A DNA stretch of 32,014 nucleotides, taken from NCBI GenBank assembly GCA_002337215.1, contig DDFO01000046.1, positions 17,326-49,339 of the forward strand, in the 5' to 3' direction. The notes beneath the pieces were generated by a model that had not been told where the DNA came from, did no database searches, and worked only from the letters and a program-made list of their open reading frames with translations. This document shows, one piece after another, positions 16,746 through 24,142 of this stretch; the stretch's first letter is position 1, and every line of letters starts with the position of its first letter. Position numbers and translations under genes: made by a program. The DNA comes from Phycisphaerales bacterium UBA1926. Its GTDB lineage: Bacteria > Planctomycetota > Phycisphaerae > Phycisphaerales > UBA1924.

Positions 16746-18067
16746 CCGTGGGAATGAATAACGCGGCGAGTCCGCTGTGGGCGAAGCCGGGCGCGGCGGC
16801 GGCCTCGGCGGAAACCGCGGACGCGATGGCGTTCATGAGCCGGGACGATGTGATCCTCGACCGGGAGTTGTTCCCGTTCGACATCCGCGCGACGCGAGCG
16901 CACGTCAACGGGCTCGCGTCGATCGGGCTGATCGAGCGTGGCGACGCGGACCGCATCGGCGGTGCGCTCTCGGAACTCGACGAGCGGTTCGCGTCGGGGG
17001 CGTTTGTGCTCGACGAGCGGTTCGAGGACGGGCACACCGCGATCGAATCGTTCCTGGTCGAGAAGCTGGGCGAGACGGGCAAGCGGGTGCACCTCGGGCG
17101 GTCTCGCAACGACCAGGTCGCTGTTGCGCTCCGGCTCTACATGATGGATGTGCTCGATCGGGCGCGTTCATCGTGCCTTGCGATCGGGCGCGCGGCGCTG
17201 GGCGTGGCGCGGGCGCACGAGTTTGACCCGATGCCGGGGTACACGCATCTGCAGCGGGCCGTCCCGTCCACGGTGGGGCTGTGGATGGGGTCGTTCGCGG
17301 AGGGGTTCGCGGACTGTGCGGCGTTGTGCGCGCTGACTCGATCGTGGATCGATGCGTCGCCGCTGGGGACGGCCGCGGGGTACGGCGTGAATCTTCCGCT
17401 TGCGCGGGAATCTGTCGCTGATGAACTCGGTTTCGCCCGGCTCCAGGTGAACCCGATGGCGGCGCAGTCGTCGCGGGGTCGGCTCGAGCATCAGGTCGTC
17501 GCGACGCTGTGGCAGGCGATGCAGGAGGTGCGCCGGCTCGCGTGGGATTACTCGCTGTTCAGCGCCGAGGAGTTCGGGTTCGTGACGCTCGGTGCGGGGT
17601 TCGTCACCGGCTCGTCGATCATGCCCATCAAGAAGAACCCGGACATGGCAGAACTGCTCCGCGCCTCGTGCGCGGTCGTGGGCGGGGCGATGGGCGAGAT
17701 CCAGCAGGCGATGAGCCTGCCCAGCGGGTATCACCGCGATCTGCAGATCACCAAGCCCGCGTTCGTGCGCGCAGCGAAAGTCTCGCTCGAGGCGATGGCG
17801 CACATCCCTCGGCTGATCGGGACCGCGACGCTGCACACCGAGCGGATGGCGTCGGCGATGGACCCGGCGATGTTCGCGACCGACCACGCGGTGAAACTCG
17901 CCGGGGAGGGTGTGCCATTTCGGGACGCGTACGTGCGGGCCGCGGAGGCGATCGCGGGGATGCGTCCTGCGGACTGCGACGCGGAGACGAGCGTGCGGGC
18001 ACGGGTGTCGCCGGGTGGGTGCGGCGCGTTGATGCTTGATGCAATCGAGGCCCGGCTGACCGTGTAG
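16742..18067 (+). CDS. argH: Argininosuccinate lyase
   Basis: 441 residues from GTG 16742, which overlaps the argC stop (GTGA); ATG 16754 is a possible alternative. Cleaves argininosuccinate to arginine and fumarate, the last step. It belongs to the fumarase/aspartase superfamily: HLGRSRNDQVAVALR (117-131), GYTHLQRAVP with His169, and the signature GSSIMPIKKNP at residues 290-300 carrying the catalytic Ser. All are intact. The C-terminus has a compact lyase tail ending in VSPGGCGALMLDAIEARL. Last gene of the operon; a weak hairpin follows. Confidence 0.95.
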   Translation: MTVGMNNAASPLWAKPGAAAASAETADAMAFMSRDDVILDRELFPFDIRATRAHVNGLASIGLIERGDADRIGGALSELDERFASGAFVLDERFEDGHTAIESFLVEKLGETGKRVHLGRSRNDQVAVALRLYMMDVLDRARSSCLAIGRAALGVARAHEFDPMPGYTHLQRAVPSTVGLWMGSFAEGFADCAALCALTRSWIDASPLGTAAGYGVNLPLARESVADELGFARLQVNPMAAQSSRGRLEHQVVATLWQAMQEVRRLAWDYSLFSAEEFGFVTLGAGFVTGSSIMPIKKNPDMAELLRASCAVVGGAMGEIQQAMSLPSGYHRDLQITKPAFVRAAKVSLEAMAHIPRLIGTATLHTERMASAMDPAMFATDHAVKLAGEGVPFRDAYVRAAEAIAGMRPADCDAETSVRARVSPGGCGALMLDAIEARLTV

Positions 18068-18109
18068 GCCGAGCCGAGCCTCGGTTGGGATTCGTGCTGT
18101 GATGTCTCG

Positions 18110-18143
18110 CGGATCCGCCCGTGTCGCCGAGGGAGCGGATCCG
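18110..18143 (+). terminator. Weak hairpin after argH
   Basis: CGGATCCGC (18110-18118) can pair with GCGGATCCG (18135-18143), a 9-bp stem with a 16-base loop, between argH (ends 18067) and the convergent small gene (ends 18159). No U tract follows, so it is a candidate end of the arg transcript only. Confidence 0.4.
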
Positions 18144-18158
18144 GCTGGCGGGTCGTGG

Positions 18159-18332
18159 TCAGGCGACGCTCTTGCCCTTGATCGCTCGCATCACCATGCT
18201 CAGGACGAAGAGCACCAGAAAGATGATGAAGAGGATCTTGGCGATGCTCGCGGCACCGCCGGCGATGCCGCCGAATCCGAGCACTGCGGCGATGATCGCG
18301 ATGATTAAGAATGTGACTGCCCAACCGAGCAT
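18159..18332 (-). CDS. DUF1328-type small membrane protein
   Basis: 57 residues from ATG 18332, with AAGGA seven bases upstream; a start five codons earlier is less well placed. The sequence [20 protein letters not shown] then [20 protein letters not shown] gives two membrane helices joined by a Gly/Ala turn, ending in a short basic tail ([10 protein letters not shown]). This is the DUF1328/YtjA pattern, a widespread family of about 55 residues. As I recall, members are often seen near envelope or stress genes; the molecular role is unknown. A tiny lipoprotein gene lies 121 bases upstream on the same strand and may be co-transcribed. Confidence 0.88.
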   Translation of the reverse strand: MLGWAVTFLIIAIIAAVLGFGGIAGGAASIAKILFIIFLVLFVLSMVMRAIKGKSVA

Positions 18333-18453
18333 GTTCGTTCCTTTCAAGAGAATTCAGAAGTCGAGAGAGATCGAGGGCGTTGCGGGCCTGCGTCGCTCCC
18401 GTGGGTCTCGCGGATCCCGATCGGACCACGCTGCGGACGCGGATGCTTGCGGC

Positions 18454-18663
18454 TCACCCGTCGACGGCGTCCTCGATTTCGTCGCCGGCATCGTCGATCG
18501 CGTCGCCCGTTTCTTCCACCGCGTCATCGATTCCTTCGCCAACTTCCTCGGCTCCGTCGTTGCTGTCGCAGGCCGCGAGCGGGAGTGCGAGGAAGGCGGT
18601 GCCGAATGTTGCCGCGATGATCGAGCGGCCTACGGCCGAGTGCCTTAGATCACGAATATGCAT
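18454..18663 (-). CDS. Tiny acidic lipoprotein
   Basis: 69 residues from ATG 18663, with AAAGGA four to five bases upstream. A short basic start and a hydrophobic segment end at the lipobox LAAC (Cys32). The mature part is about 38 residues and almost all Asp, Glu, Gly, Ala, Ile and Val, with a repeating G(E/D)xI(D/E)DA pattern that would make an acidic amphipathic helix. After lipidation it would be held at a membrane facing the periplasm. It is reminiscent of entericidin-like small lipoproteins in size, but opposite in charge. Upstream DNA is AT-rich and likely carries its promoter. Confidence 0.75.
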   Translation of the reverse strand: MHIRDLRHSAVGRSIIAATFGTAFLALPLAACDSNDGAEEVGEGIDDAVEETGDAIDDAGDEIEDAVDG

Positions 18664-19111
18664 AAGATCCTTTCGTTGGAGACGAGAATTGTGAAAGACA
18701 CCCTATAAGAAGTTTTGTCGAAAATCAAGAAAAAGTTGCTATTGCTGCAAATAGACGGCCGACAAGACATGTGGTAAATTTGCCTAAATCATTGAATAAC
18801 AGAGATTTAAAACCGACCCGACGATTCTCCGGATCTGGGGATGGTTTTGGGTGGATTGAAGAAAATAGTGTTCAGTTTGTTATGGTTTATGTATTACATT
18901 ATCTGTCTTGTGCGAGCCGGGGCGGTCCGGGCAACCTGCGGTGCGTCTGGGCGTGCGAGGGAGTCGCCGGGCGGGTGCGTGGCTCTGCAGATCGACCAGA
19001 TCGGCGCTTGGCGGGGCGAACGACTGGGCGGGTGACGGGTTGGCTGTTTGGCTGTTTGGCTGTTTGGCTGAATGTTGGGTTGGCTGTTGGGGTGGGGCTG
19101 TCGCACCGACG
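18664..19111. other. Gene-free AT-rich stretch with promoter region and short tandem repeat
   Basis: No convincing gene. The left half (about 18690-18910) is markedly AT-rich for this genome. On the minus strand it has TTGATT followed 15 bases later by TATAGG, a poor but possible promoter for the lipoprotein. The right half returns to high GC and contains the tandem repeat at 19040-19071. Nothing else recognisable. Confidence 0.5.
19040..19071. repeat. Four tandem copies of an 8-bp unit (TTGGCTGT)
   Basis: TTGGCTGT three times in a row (19040-19063), then TTGGCTGA (19064-19071), and a further separate copy at 19080-19087. It lies just beyond the end of the minus-strand deacylase gene (stop at 19112), so it is outside coding sequence and probably prone to copy-number change. 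Confidence 0.9.
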
Positions 19112-20458
19112 CTACGTGTGTTGGTCGGCTGTCGCTGGCTCGGTGTCAAGCACGTGCCGCCTGACGATCCAGTCCTCGTCAGATTCGTGCTGTGCGTCGT
19201 CGGTGCTGCCTCGGCGCAGGAGATTCGCGGCGATCCGGGTGAGCGCGTGGAGCGAAAAGCGGGCGGCGCGGGCGGCCCGCACAAGCCGGGGCAAACCCGG
19301 TGTGGCTTCGAAACGGACGAGGCGGTAGCCGAGCACGTGGAACAGCTCGCGGCGGAGTATCGCTGCGATCTGCGGGTCGACGAGCAGGTCGTGGGCGTGC
19401 CCCGGCCGGTGACGTACGCCGGGCAGGATCTTTGGGAGCATGTGGTGCAGGCGTTCGCTCGCGCGTAGACCCGCGGAGATGCGGAGCCAGGTTCTGCCGA
19501 CGCGTCGGACGACGAAATACGCGTCGTCGCCGACGCGGATGTCGCGCTGGCGGTTGGGCATGAAGAGCAGTCCCGATTCGGCGGCGAAGAGATCCGCCTC
19601 TGCTTGGCGTGCGATGCGCGTTTTGTGCGCGCGCACACGGTCGAACGGCTCGGCGTCCGTATCGGGGATGTAGGGGAGTGCACGCACAGGCTCGCGGTGT
19701 CGGATGTCGTAGACGCGGTGGGCGTGGGATCCCGCGGCGCGGCGTGTTGTTTCGATGGGGCGCTCGTCCCGGCACGTGCACGCGTCGGGCGAGATCAGCC
19801 CGAGGGCCTCGAGCGCGATCAGCAGGACGGCTTCGAGTGTGTGGGCTGCGAGGGGGCTGTTGTGGCAGCCGCCCTCGACTGTGAGCGCGATGCAGCGGAG
19901 CCGTTCGGTGGTGTCGTCCATCAGCAGCCCGCGGAGGTCCTCTTCGATGCCCAGGATGAGCGGGAGCGCGAAGCGCTCCGCGAAGCGGCGGGCCGGGATC
20001 GAGTCCTCGACGGCGATGAACGGGGGGCTGTCGGAGGAGGTGGTATGCAGATCGAGGAGGACGATCTCGCCCCGGCTCTCCCGGGCGACGGCGTCGATGG
20101 CGTCGCGGAGGGCGTCACGTTCGTCGTGGTCGGGTGTGCGGTGGCCCTGGTCGTCGTGGTGGAACAGGCGGTTGAGGTCGCGTTGCACATAGCGCGGGTT
20201 GTTGATCGGTTGCTCGTGATCGAAGGCGAGCGCGGCGAGGTTCCCGCGGAGCGCGACGAACGAGCCCGTCGCGAGCGGGGTGGTCTCGCGCAGGCACCGG
20301 TCGATCGCGAGGGACGCGAGGATGCCGGCGGGCTCGTTGCCGTGGAGGCCTCCGACGGCGATGAGCGTGGGGCCGGCGGCCTCTGCGACGTGATGGCAGA
20401 TTACGCGCCCGTTCTTTGTGACGGGGTCTTGCGCGGCGGGAGAAGCGAGTTCAGTCAT
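19112..20458 (-). CDS. AstE/AspA-family zinc-dependent deacylase
   Basis: 448 residues from ATG 20458, which overlaps the stop of the upstream gene by 4 bases. The N-terminal 220 residues follow the succinylglutamate desuccinylase/aspartoacylase (M14-like) pattern: GGLHGNEPAG gives zinc ligands His39 and Glu42, RDLNR (93-97) binds substrate carboxylate, LLDLHTTSS gives the third ligand His138, and TVEGG has the catalytic Glu195. The rest (about 230-448) is longer than in AstE and does not match anything I know; it is Arg- and His-rich. Expected reaction: hydrolysis of an N-acyl amino acid or a small isopeptide, in the cytoplasm. Its partner is a GCS2-CBS protein, so the pair may make and break the same amide bond. 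Confidence 0.85.
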   Translation of the reverse strand: MTELASPAAQDPVTKNGRVICHHVAEAAGPTLIAVGGLHGNEPAGILASLAIDRCLRETTPLATGSFVALRGNLAALAFDHEQPINNPRYVQRDLNRLFHHDDQGHRTPDHDERDALRDAIDAVARESRGEIVLLDLHTTSSDSPPFIAVEDSIPARRFAERFALPLILGIEEDLRGLLMDDTTERLRCIALTVEGGCHNSPLAAHTLEAVLLIALEALGLISPDACTCRDERPIETTRRAAGSHAHRVYDIRHREPVRALPYIPDTDAEPFDRVRAHKTRIARQAEADLFAAESGLLFMPNRQRDIRVGDDAYFVVRRVGRTWLRISAGLRASERLHHMLPKILPGVRHRPGHAHDLLVDPQIAAILRRELFHVLGYRLVRFEATPGLPRLVRAARAARFSLHALTRIAANLLRRGSTDDAQHESDEDWIVRRHVLDTEPATADQHT

Positions 20459-22386
20459 GCTTCGTTGTCTTCGAGCAGAGCGCGTTCAAGAAGGCGTTTG
20501 GCGATCGAGGTGTAGTCGCGTTCTGAGATCATGCCGACGAGCCGGCCTTCTTCGACCACCGGCAGACAGGAGATCTTATGCCGGCACATCAGCGTGATCG
20601 CGTCGATCGACGGCGTCTCGGGAGAGACGGTGACCGGGTCTTTGATCATCACGTCGCGTGCGGCGATCTCGGTGACGCGGGAGGCGGTGTTCTGCTTGGC
20701 GAGGATGCGGAGGAGCGTGCGGTAGGAGACGAGGCCCACGAGTTCGTGATCTGCGTTCTCGACGGGGATGTGGCGCAGGCGTTCCCAGTCCATGATCGAA
20801 GCGACGAGGTCGATGCATTCGTCCTCGGAGACTGTGAACAGGTCGGTGCTCATGCACTGGGAGACGGTGGCGAACGCGCCGCTGCGGGCCCGCTCGTCGG
20901 TGCGCTCGACGAGGGGCCATTCGTGGACGGGCTTGCCCGACCGCTGGTTGGCGAGCATCGCGCCGGTGATGCAGTCGAGGCGTTCGGTCCGCGTGCCCTG
21001 GCCGCGCAGGCGGGCGACAGAATCGATGACCCACCTCGCACCGGTGCGTCGCGACGCGACGCGGTGCTCGATGACGGACATGGCGTTGTCGGCGTCGCGG
21101 TCATCGATGCCGAGGCGTGCGAGGCCGGCCCGCGCCGCGGGGATGAACGACTCGACGAGCAGCTCGCGCATGGATCGCTCGGTGTCGTCGAGCCAGGTGA
21201 TGTGGCACGAGAGGCCCTGCTGGGCGGCGGTGACGAAATTGGATCGGGCCTCCCGGAACTCCATGCGCTCGTTGATCTCGGGGAAGGCGTGGGGGCCCTC
21301 CGCCATGAGGCCGATCCAGAACGCGGCGTTGGCGACCTCGTCCTCGACGGTCGGGCCCGATGGGAACAGGCGGTTCTCGATGCGGAGGTGCGGCTTGCCG
21401 TCGGTGATGCCGTAGCAGGGGCGGATCCAGCGGTAGAGGCTCGAGTTGAAGGCCTGGAGCGCTTTCAGTTTGGGTGCCTTGCCCTCGGCGAGTATGGCGC
21501 CGGGGTCCTCGGTGTCGAGCTCGCTGGCGACGATGACCTGCTTGAACCGGGCGACGTCGGCGCGGAAGACTTCGAGCACGGACCTGTTGACCCATGATTC
21601 GCCGAAGCGGACGCGACCCAGCATCTCGCGGTGCCCGGCGCCCTTGGACCGGGTGTCGACGACCTGCTGGAAGATCGCGATGCGCGTCTCACGCCACAGG
21701 CGCTTGCCGAAAAGGATGGGGCTGTTGACGCTCACGGCGAGCACGGGCGCGGCGATCGCGAGCGCGGTGTTGTAGGCGCTGGCGAACTCGTCGGGGCTGG
21801 TCTGGTAGTGGACCTGGAAGCTGGTGTTCACCGATTCGAGCATGACGCTGGGGTGTCGCACCAAGAGTTCGTCGGCGCCCTCGATGTGGAGCTCGAAGTC
21901 GGCCCCCCGCATGCGGCGGAGCATGTCGTCGAGGGCGTGGTACCTCCCGTGCGGAGAGAGGTTGTCGCGTGAGAGATCGGAGAGATCGATGGTCGGGCAG
22001 ATCCCGGTCATGAGCGGGACGACCCCCATCTCGGCCGCGTTGCTCTGGACGGACTGGAATCCATCGATCAGTTGCTGACGCAGTGTGGAGAGGCAGGTGG
22101 CACCGACGAGGATCGGGTCGCAGTTGAACTCGAGGTTGAACTTCGCGAGTTCCGGGACGAATCGCGGGTCGTTGATGCGGCCGAGCAACTCCTCGGCCCG
22201 GGGCGCGGGGCGGCAGAGCTTGTCGAGCAGCATCAACTCCTGCTCGGCACCGATCCGCCGCTTGTCGGTCTCGAAATGCTTGTTCTCGATCATGCACTCG
22301 AGCGCGTCGAGGTCGCGCAGGACCGCCTGGATCGCGCGGCGATGGCTTTCCTCGTTTTCGGCCGGGTTGATCTGCTGTGTGCCCAT
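20455..22386 (-). CDS. GCS2-like carboxylate-amine ligase with C-terminal CBS domain pair
   Basis: 643 residues from ATG 22386; a TTG six bases further upstream is possible. Residues about 15-470 resemble the glutamate-cysteine ligase type 2 family: RRIGAEQELMLLD near the start, FNLEFNCDPI, PSVMLESVNTSFQVHYQ, and PHLRIENRLFPSGPT, which carry the expected Glu and Arg of an ATP-dependent ligase site. Two CBS motifs follow (about 507-638): MSTDLFTVSEDE...LRHIPVEN and VMIKDPVTVSPETP...ISCLPVVEEGRLVGMISERDY. CBS pairs normally bind adenine nucleotides, so the ligase is probably tuned by energy charge. Substrate not known; this need not be glutathione synthesis. Coupled to the deacylase downstream. 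Confidence 0.87.
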   Translation of the reverse strand: MGTQQINPAENEESHRRAIQAVLRDLDALECMIENKHFETDKRRIGAEQELMLLDKLCRPAPRAEELLGRINDPRFVPELAKFNLEFNCDPILVGATCLSTLRQQLIDGFQSVQSNAAEMGVVPLMTGICPTIDLSDLSRDNLSPHGRYHALDDMLRRMRGADFELHIEGADELLVRHPSVMLESVNTSFQVHYQTSPDEFASAYNTALAIAAPVLAVSVNSPILFGKRLWRETRIAIFQQVVDTRSKGAGHREMLGRVRFGESWVNRSVLEVFRADVARFKQVIVASELDTEDPGAILAEGKAPKLKALQAFNSSLYRWIRPCYGITDGKPHLRIENRLFPSGPTVEDEVANAAFWIGLMAEGPHAFPEINERMEFREARSNFVTAAQQGLSCHITWLDDTERSMRELLVESFIPAARAGLARLGIDDRDADNAMSVIEHRVASRRTGARWVIDSVARLRGQGTRTERLDCITGAMLANQRSGKPVHEWPLVERTDERARSGAFATVSQCMSTDLFTVSEDECIDLVASIMDWERLRHIPVENADHELVGLVSYRTLLRILAKQNTASRVTEIAARDVMIKDPVTVSPETPSIDAITLMCRHKISCLPVVEEGRLVGMISERDYTSIAKRLLERALLEDNEA

Positions 22387-22645
22387 GAACAAACTCGAAT
22401 GAGTCGGGAAACCTCAGCCTACCAGATCTTCGCCACCGGCCGACCTCGTTGCGGCTTTTGTTGGTGGGGGGCGTTCGGGGTCCGATAGCACATCGCGTCT
22501 CAGATGCGTCTGACGAACCGGGTGGGCGCCTCGGCTCGTGGCTTCCGAAAGGCGGGTCCGCTCCGTTCGCATCGAATCTCGGTGAGGTCGGGCGACAGAT
22601 AGAGGCGTGTTCGGCCGCGCATCGACGTTGTCGGGACGCGGTCGG

Positions 22646-23014
22646 TTACTCGACGCCCGCGCATCGCTCGGATTCTGACTCCTCCGCGAGACGGCGCGCT
22701 TTGAAGTCTCGGCCCCAGTCCTGCATGCACACGAGGATGGGTTCGAGCGAACGCCCGTACTCCGAGACCTCGTATTCAACGCGTGGGGGGACCTCTGCGT
22801 AGACGTGGCGCGAGACGACGCCGTCCGCTTCGAGTTCGCGGAGTTGGAGCGTGATCATGCGCTCCGTGGCGTTGGGCACGAGGCGTCGCAATTCACCGAA
22901 CCGCTTGCGTCCGCTCAAGAGATGGCAGACGAGCACCGGTTTCCAGCGTCCGCCGATGACGCTCAGTGTCGCCTCGACGTCGCAGCCGGTCTTCCAGTTG
23001 TACTTCCTGGCCAT
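22646..23014 (-). CDS. HxlR-family transcriptional regulator
   Basis: 122 residues from ATG 23014, with GGAG six bases upstream. Winged-helix regulator of the HxlR (DUF24) family: CDVEATLSVIGGRWKPVLVCHLLSGRKRFGELRRLVP, then MITLQLRELEADGVVSRHVY, PPRVEYEVSEYGRSLEPIL and QDWG, in the canonical order. Cys11 sits where redox- and quinone-sensing members of the family (YodB, QorR) have their sensor cysteine. It is divergent from a cupin lipoprotein and a quinone-oxidoreductase-like gene, the arrangement expected of a regulator that represses its neighbours until an electrophile modifies Cys11. Target and signal are inference. Confidence 0.9.
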   Translation of the reverse strand: MARKYNWKTGCDVEATLSVIGGRWKPVLVCHLLSGRKRFGELRRLVPNATERMITLQLRELEADGVVSRHVYAEVPPRVEYEVSEYGRSLEPILVCMQDWGRDFKARRLAEESESERCAGVE

Positions 23015-23036
23015 GCGGAACTCCGAGCTGTCAAAA

Positions 23037-23073
23037 ACTTCATACTTACATTTTTGTGGGTACTTGCTGAAGT
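23037..23073. promoter_or_regulatory. Candidate HxlR operator in the divergent spacer
   Basis: ACTTCA (23037-23042) and TGAAGT (23068-23073) are perfect inverse copies around an AT-rich core. The core holds two direct copies of TACTT (23043-23047 and 23061-23065) around ATTTTTGT, similar in style to HxlR-family sites. It lies 23 bases before the regulator's start and about 70 before the cupin gene, suited to control both. Confidence 0.5.
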
Positions 23074-23139
23074 GACAGTGTAGCGATACGGTCCTCCTCG
23101 GTCGAATCCACGGGATCCTGAAAAACCAGAGGGCGACAC

Positions 23140-24054
23140 ATGATGCCGATCAGAACGTTCAGAACCACCCTGCGTGCCGCGCCGGTGCTCGCGTGTCTTC
23201 TCGCCGTGGGTTGCGCGACCTCGCCTCGGACAGGCCTCGATTCAAGGGCGGGCGATCACACGGACGAGGATATCGAGGTGATCCCTGCCTCCGGTGTCCG
23301 GTGGGGCGCGTTGAACCCGGCCCGCGGTGCGCATGGCCCGCGCGCCGCCGATCTCTGGGGAGACCGGACCGGCTCGGACGCGACGGGCATGCTGGTCCGG
23401 TTTGCCGAAGGCTTCTCTTCGCCGCCTCACATCCACAACACGACCTACCGGGGCGTCGTTCTCGAAGGGCTGATCCACAACGACGATCCGGACGCGGCAG
23501 AGTCCTGGATGCCGACCGGGTCGTATTGGACCCAGCCTGCCGGCGAGGTGCACATCACCTCGGCGAAGGGAGACGGACGCCTGGTCTTCATCGAGATCCA
23601 GCACGGCCCGTACCTCGTTTTGCCAACCGACGAAGCGACCGACAACGGGGAACGGGCTGTCAATATCCATGCGTCCAACATGGTGTGGTTGGACGCGTCG
23701 AGCGCCGCCCGAATCGTCCAGTCGTCCACCGAGCGGCCGGCTGAGGGGCCCAGGGTCTCGTACTTGTGGGGTGACCCGCACGATCAGGATCCCAGCGCGG
23801 CGCTCGTCAAACTCCCGGGGGGATTCGCGGGCACGCTGCGAGGCGATGGCCCATCGCTCCGTGTCGTTGTCGTTGAAGGGCAGGTGCATTTCCAACGATC
23901 CGGCGAGAACGGTGTTCTGGCGCTCGACCCGGGCAGCTACATCGGTTCACAGAGGGGCGCGTCTCAGCGCATTTCGCTCGGAACGGATAGTCCGTGTGTC
24001 CTCTACGTCCGCGCTGAGGGTGCTCTGGAAATCAGCACGGGTTTGCCCCGGTAA
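23140..24054 (+). CDS. DUF4437-type double cupin lipoprotein
   Basis: 304 residues from ATG 23140 (ATG 23143 is adjacent); AGAGGG lies six bases before. The N-terminus has a lipoprotein signal peptide with lipobox LAVGC (Cys25), so the protein is probably membrane-anchored outside the cytoplasm. Two cupin repeats follow. The first (about 50-165) has ADLWGD, FAEGFSSPPHIHNTTYRGVVLEG and GSYWTQPAGEVHIT, giving the His cluster for a metal. The second (about 185-300) repeats SYLWGDP, LPGGFAG and GSYIGSQRG but has lost the His, so it is probably structural. The DUF4437 family has no firmly known reaction. It probably shares regulation, and perhaps an mRNA, with the oxidoreductase 88 bases downstream. 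Confidence 0.82.
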   Translation: MMPIRTFRTTLRAAPVLACLLAVGCATSPRTGLDSRAGDHTDEDIEVIPASGVRWGALNPARGAHGPRAADLWGDRTGSDATGMLVRFAEGFSSPPHIHNTTYRGVVLEGLIHNDDPDAAESWMPTGSYWTQPAGEVHITSAKGDGRLVFIEIQHGPYLVLPTDEATDNGERAVNIHASNMVWLDASSAARIVQSSTERPAEGPRVSYLWGDPHDQDPSAALVKLPGGFAGTLRGDGPSLRVVVVEGQVHFQRSGENGVLALDPGSYIGSQRGASQRISLGTDSPCVLYVRAEGALEISTGLPR

Positions 24055-24142
24055 ACGCCGCGAACTCCTCCACAAATCACGGTGTCGATTCAAGTGGACT
24101 CTCAATCAGAGAATCCATCGAACAACCTCAAGGATTCCGACC

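Noticed and set aside
18771..19328. Possible plus-strand gene in the AT-rich gap
   Set aside because: Low-complexity translation caused by the TTGGCTGT repeat, overlaps the deacylase gene, no ribosome binding site.
23669..24142. In-frame N-terminal extension of the quinone oxidoreductase
   Set aside because: It overlaps the cupin gene and is Arg/Ser-rich; the AAGGA before ATG 24143 and the family length fix the start there.
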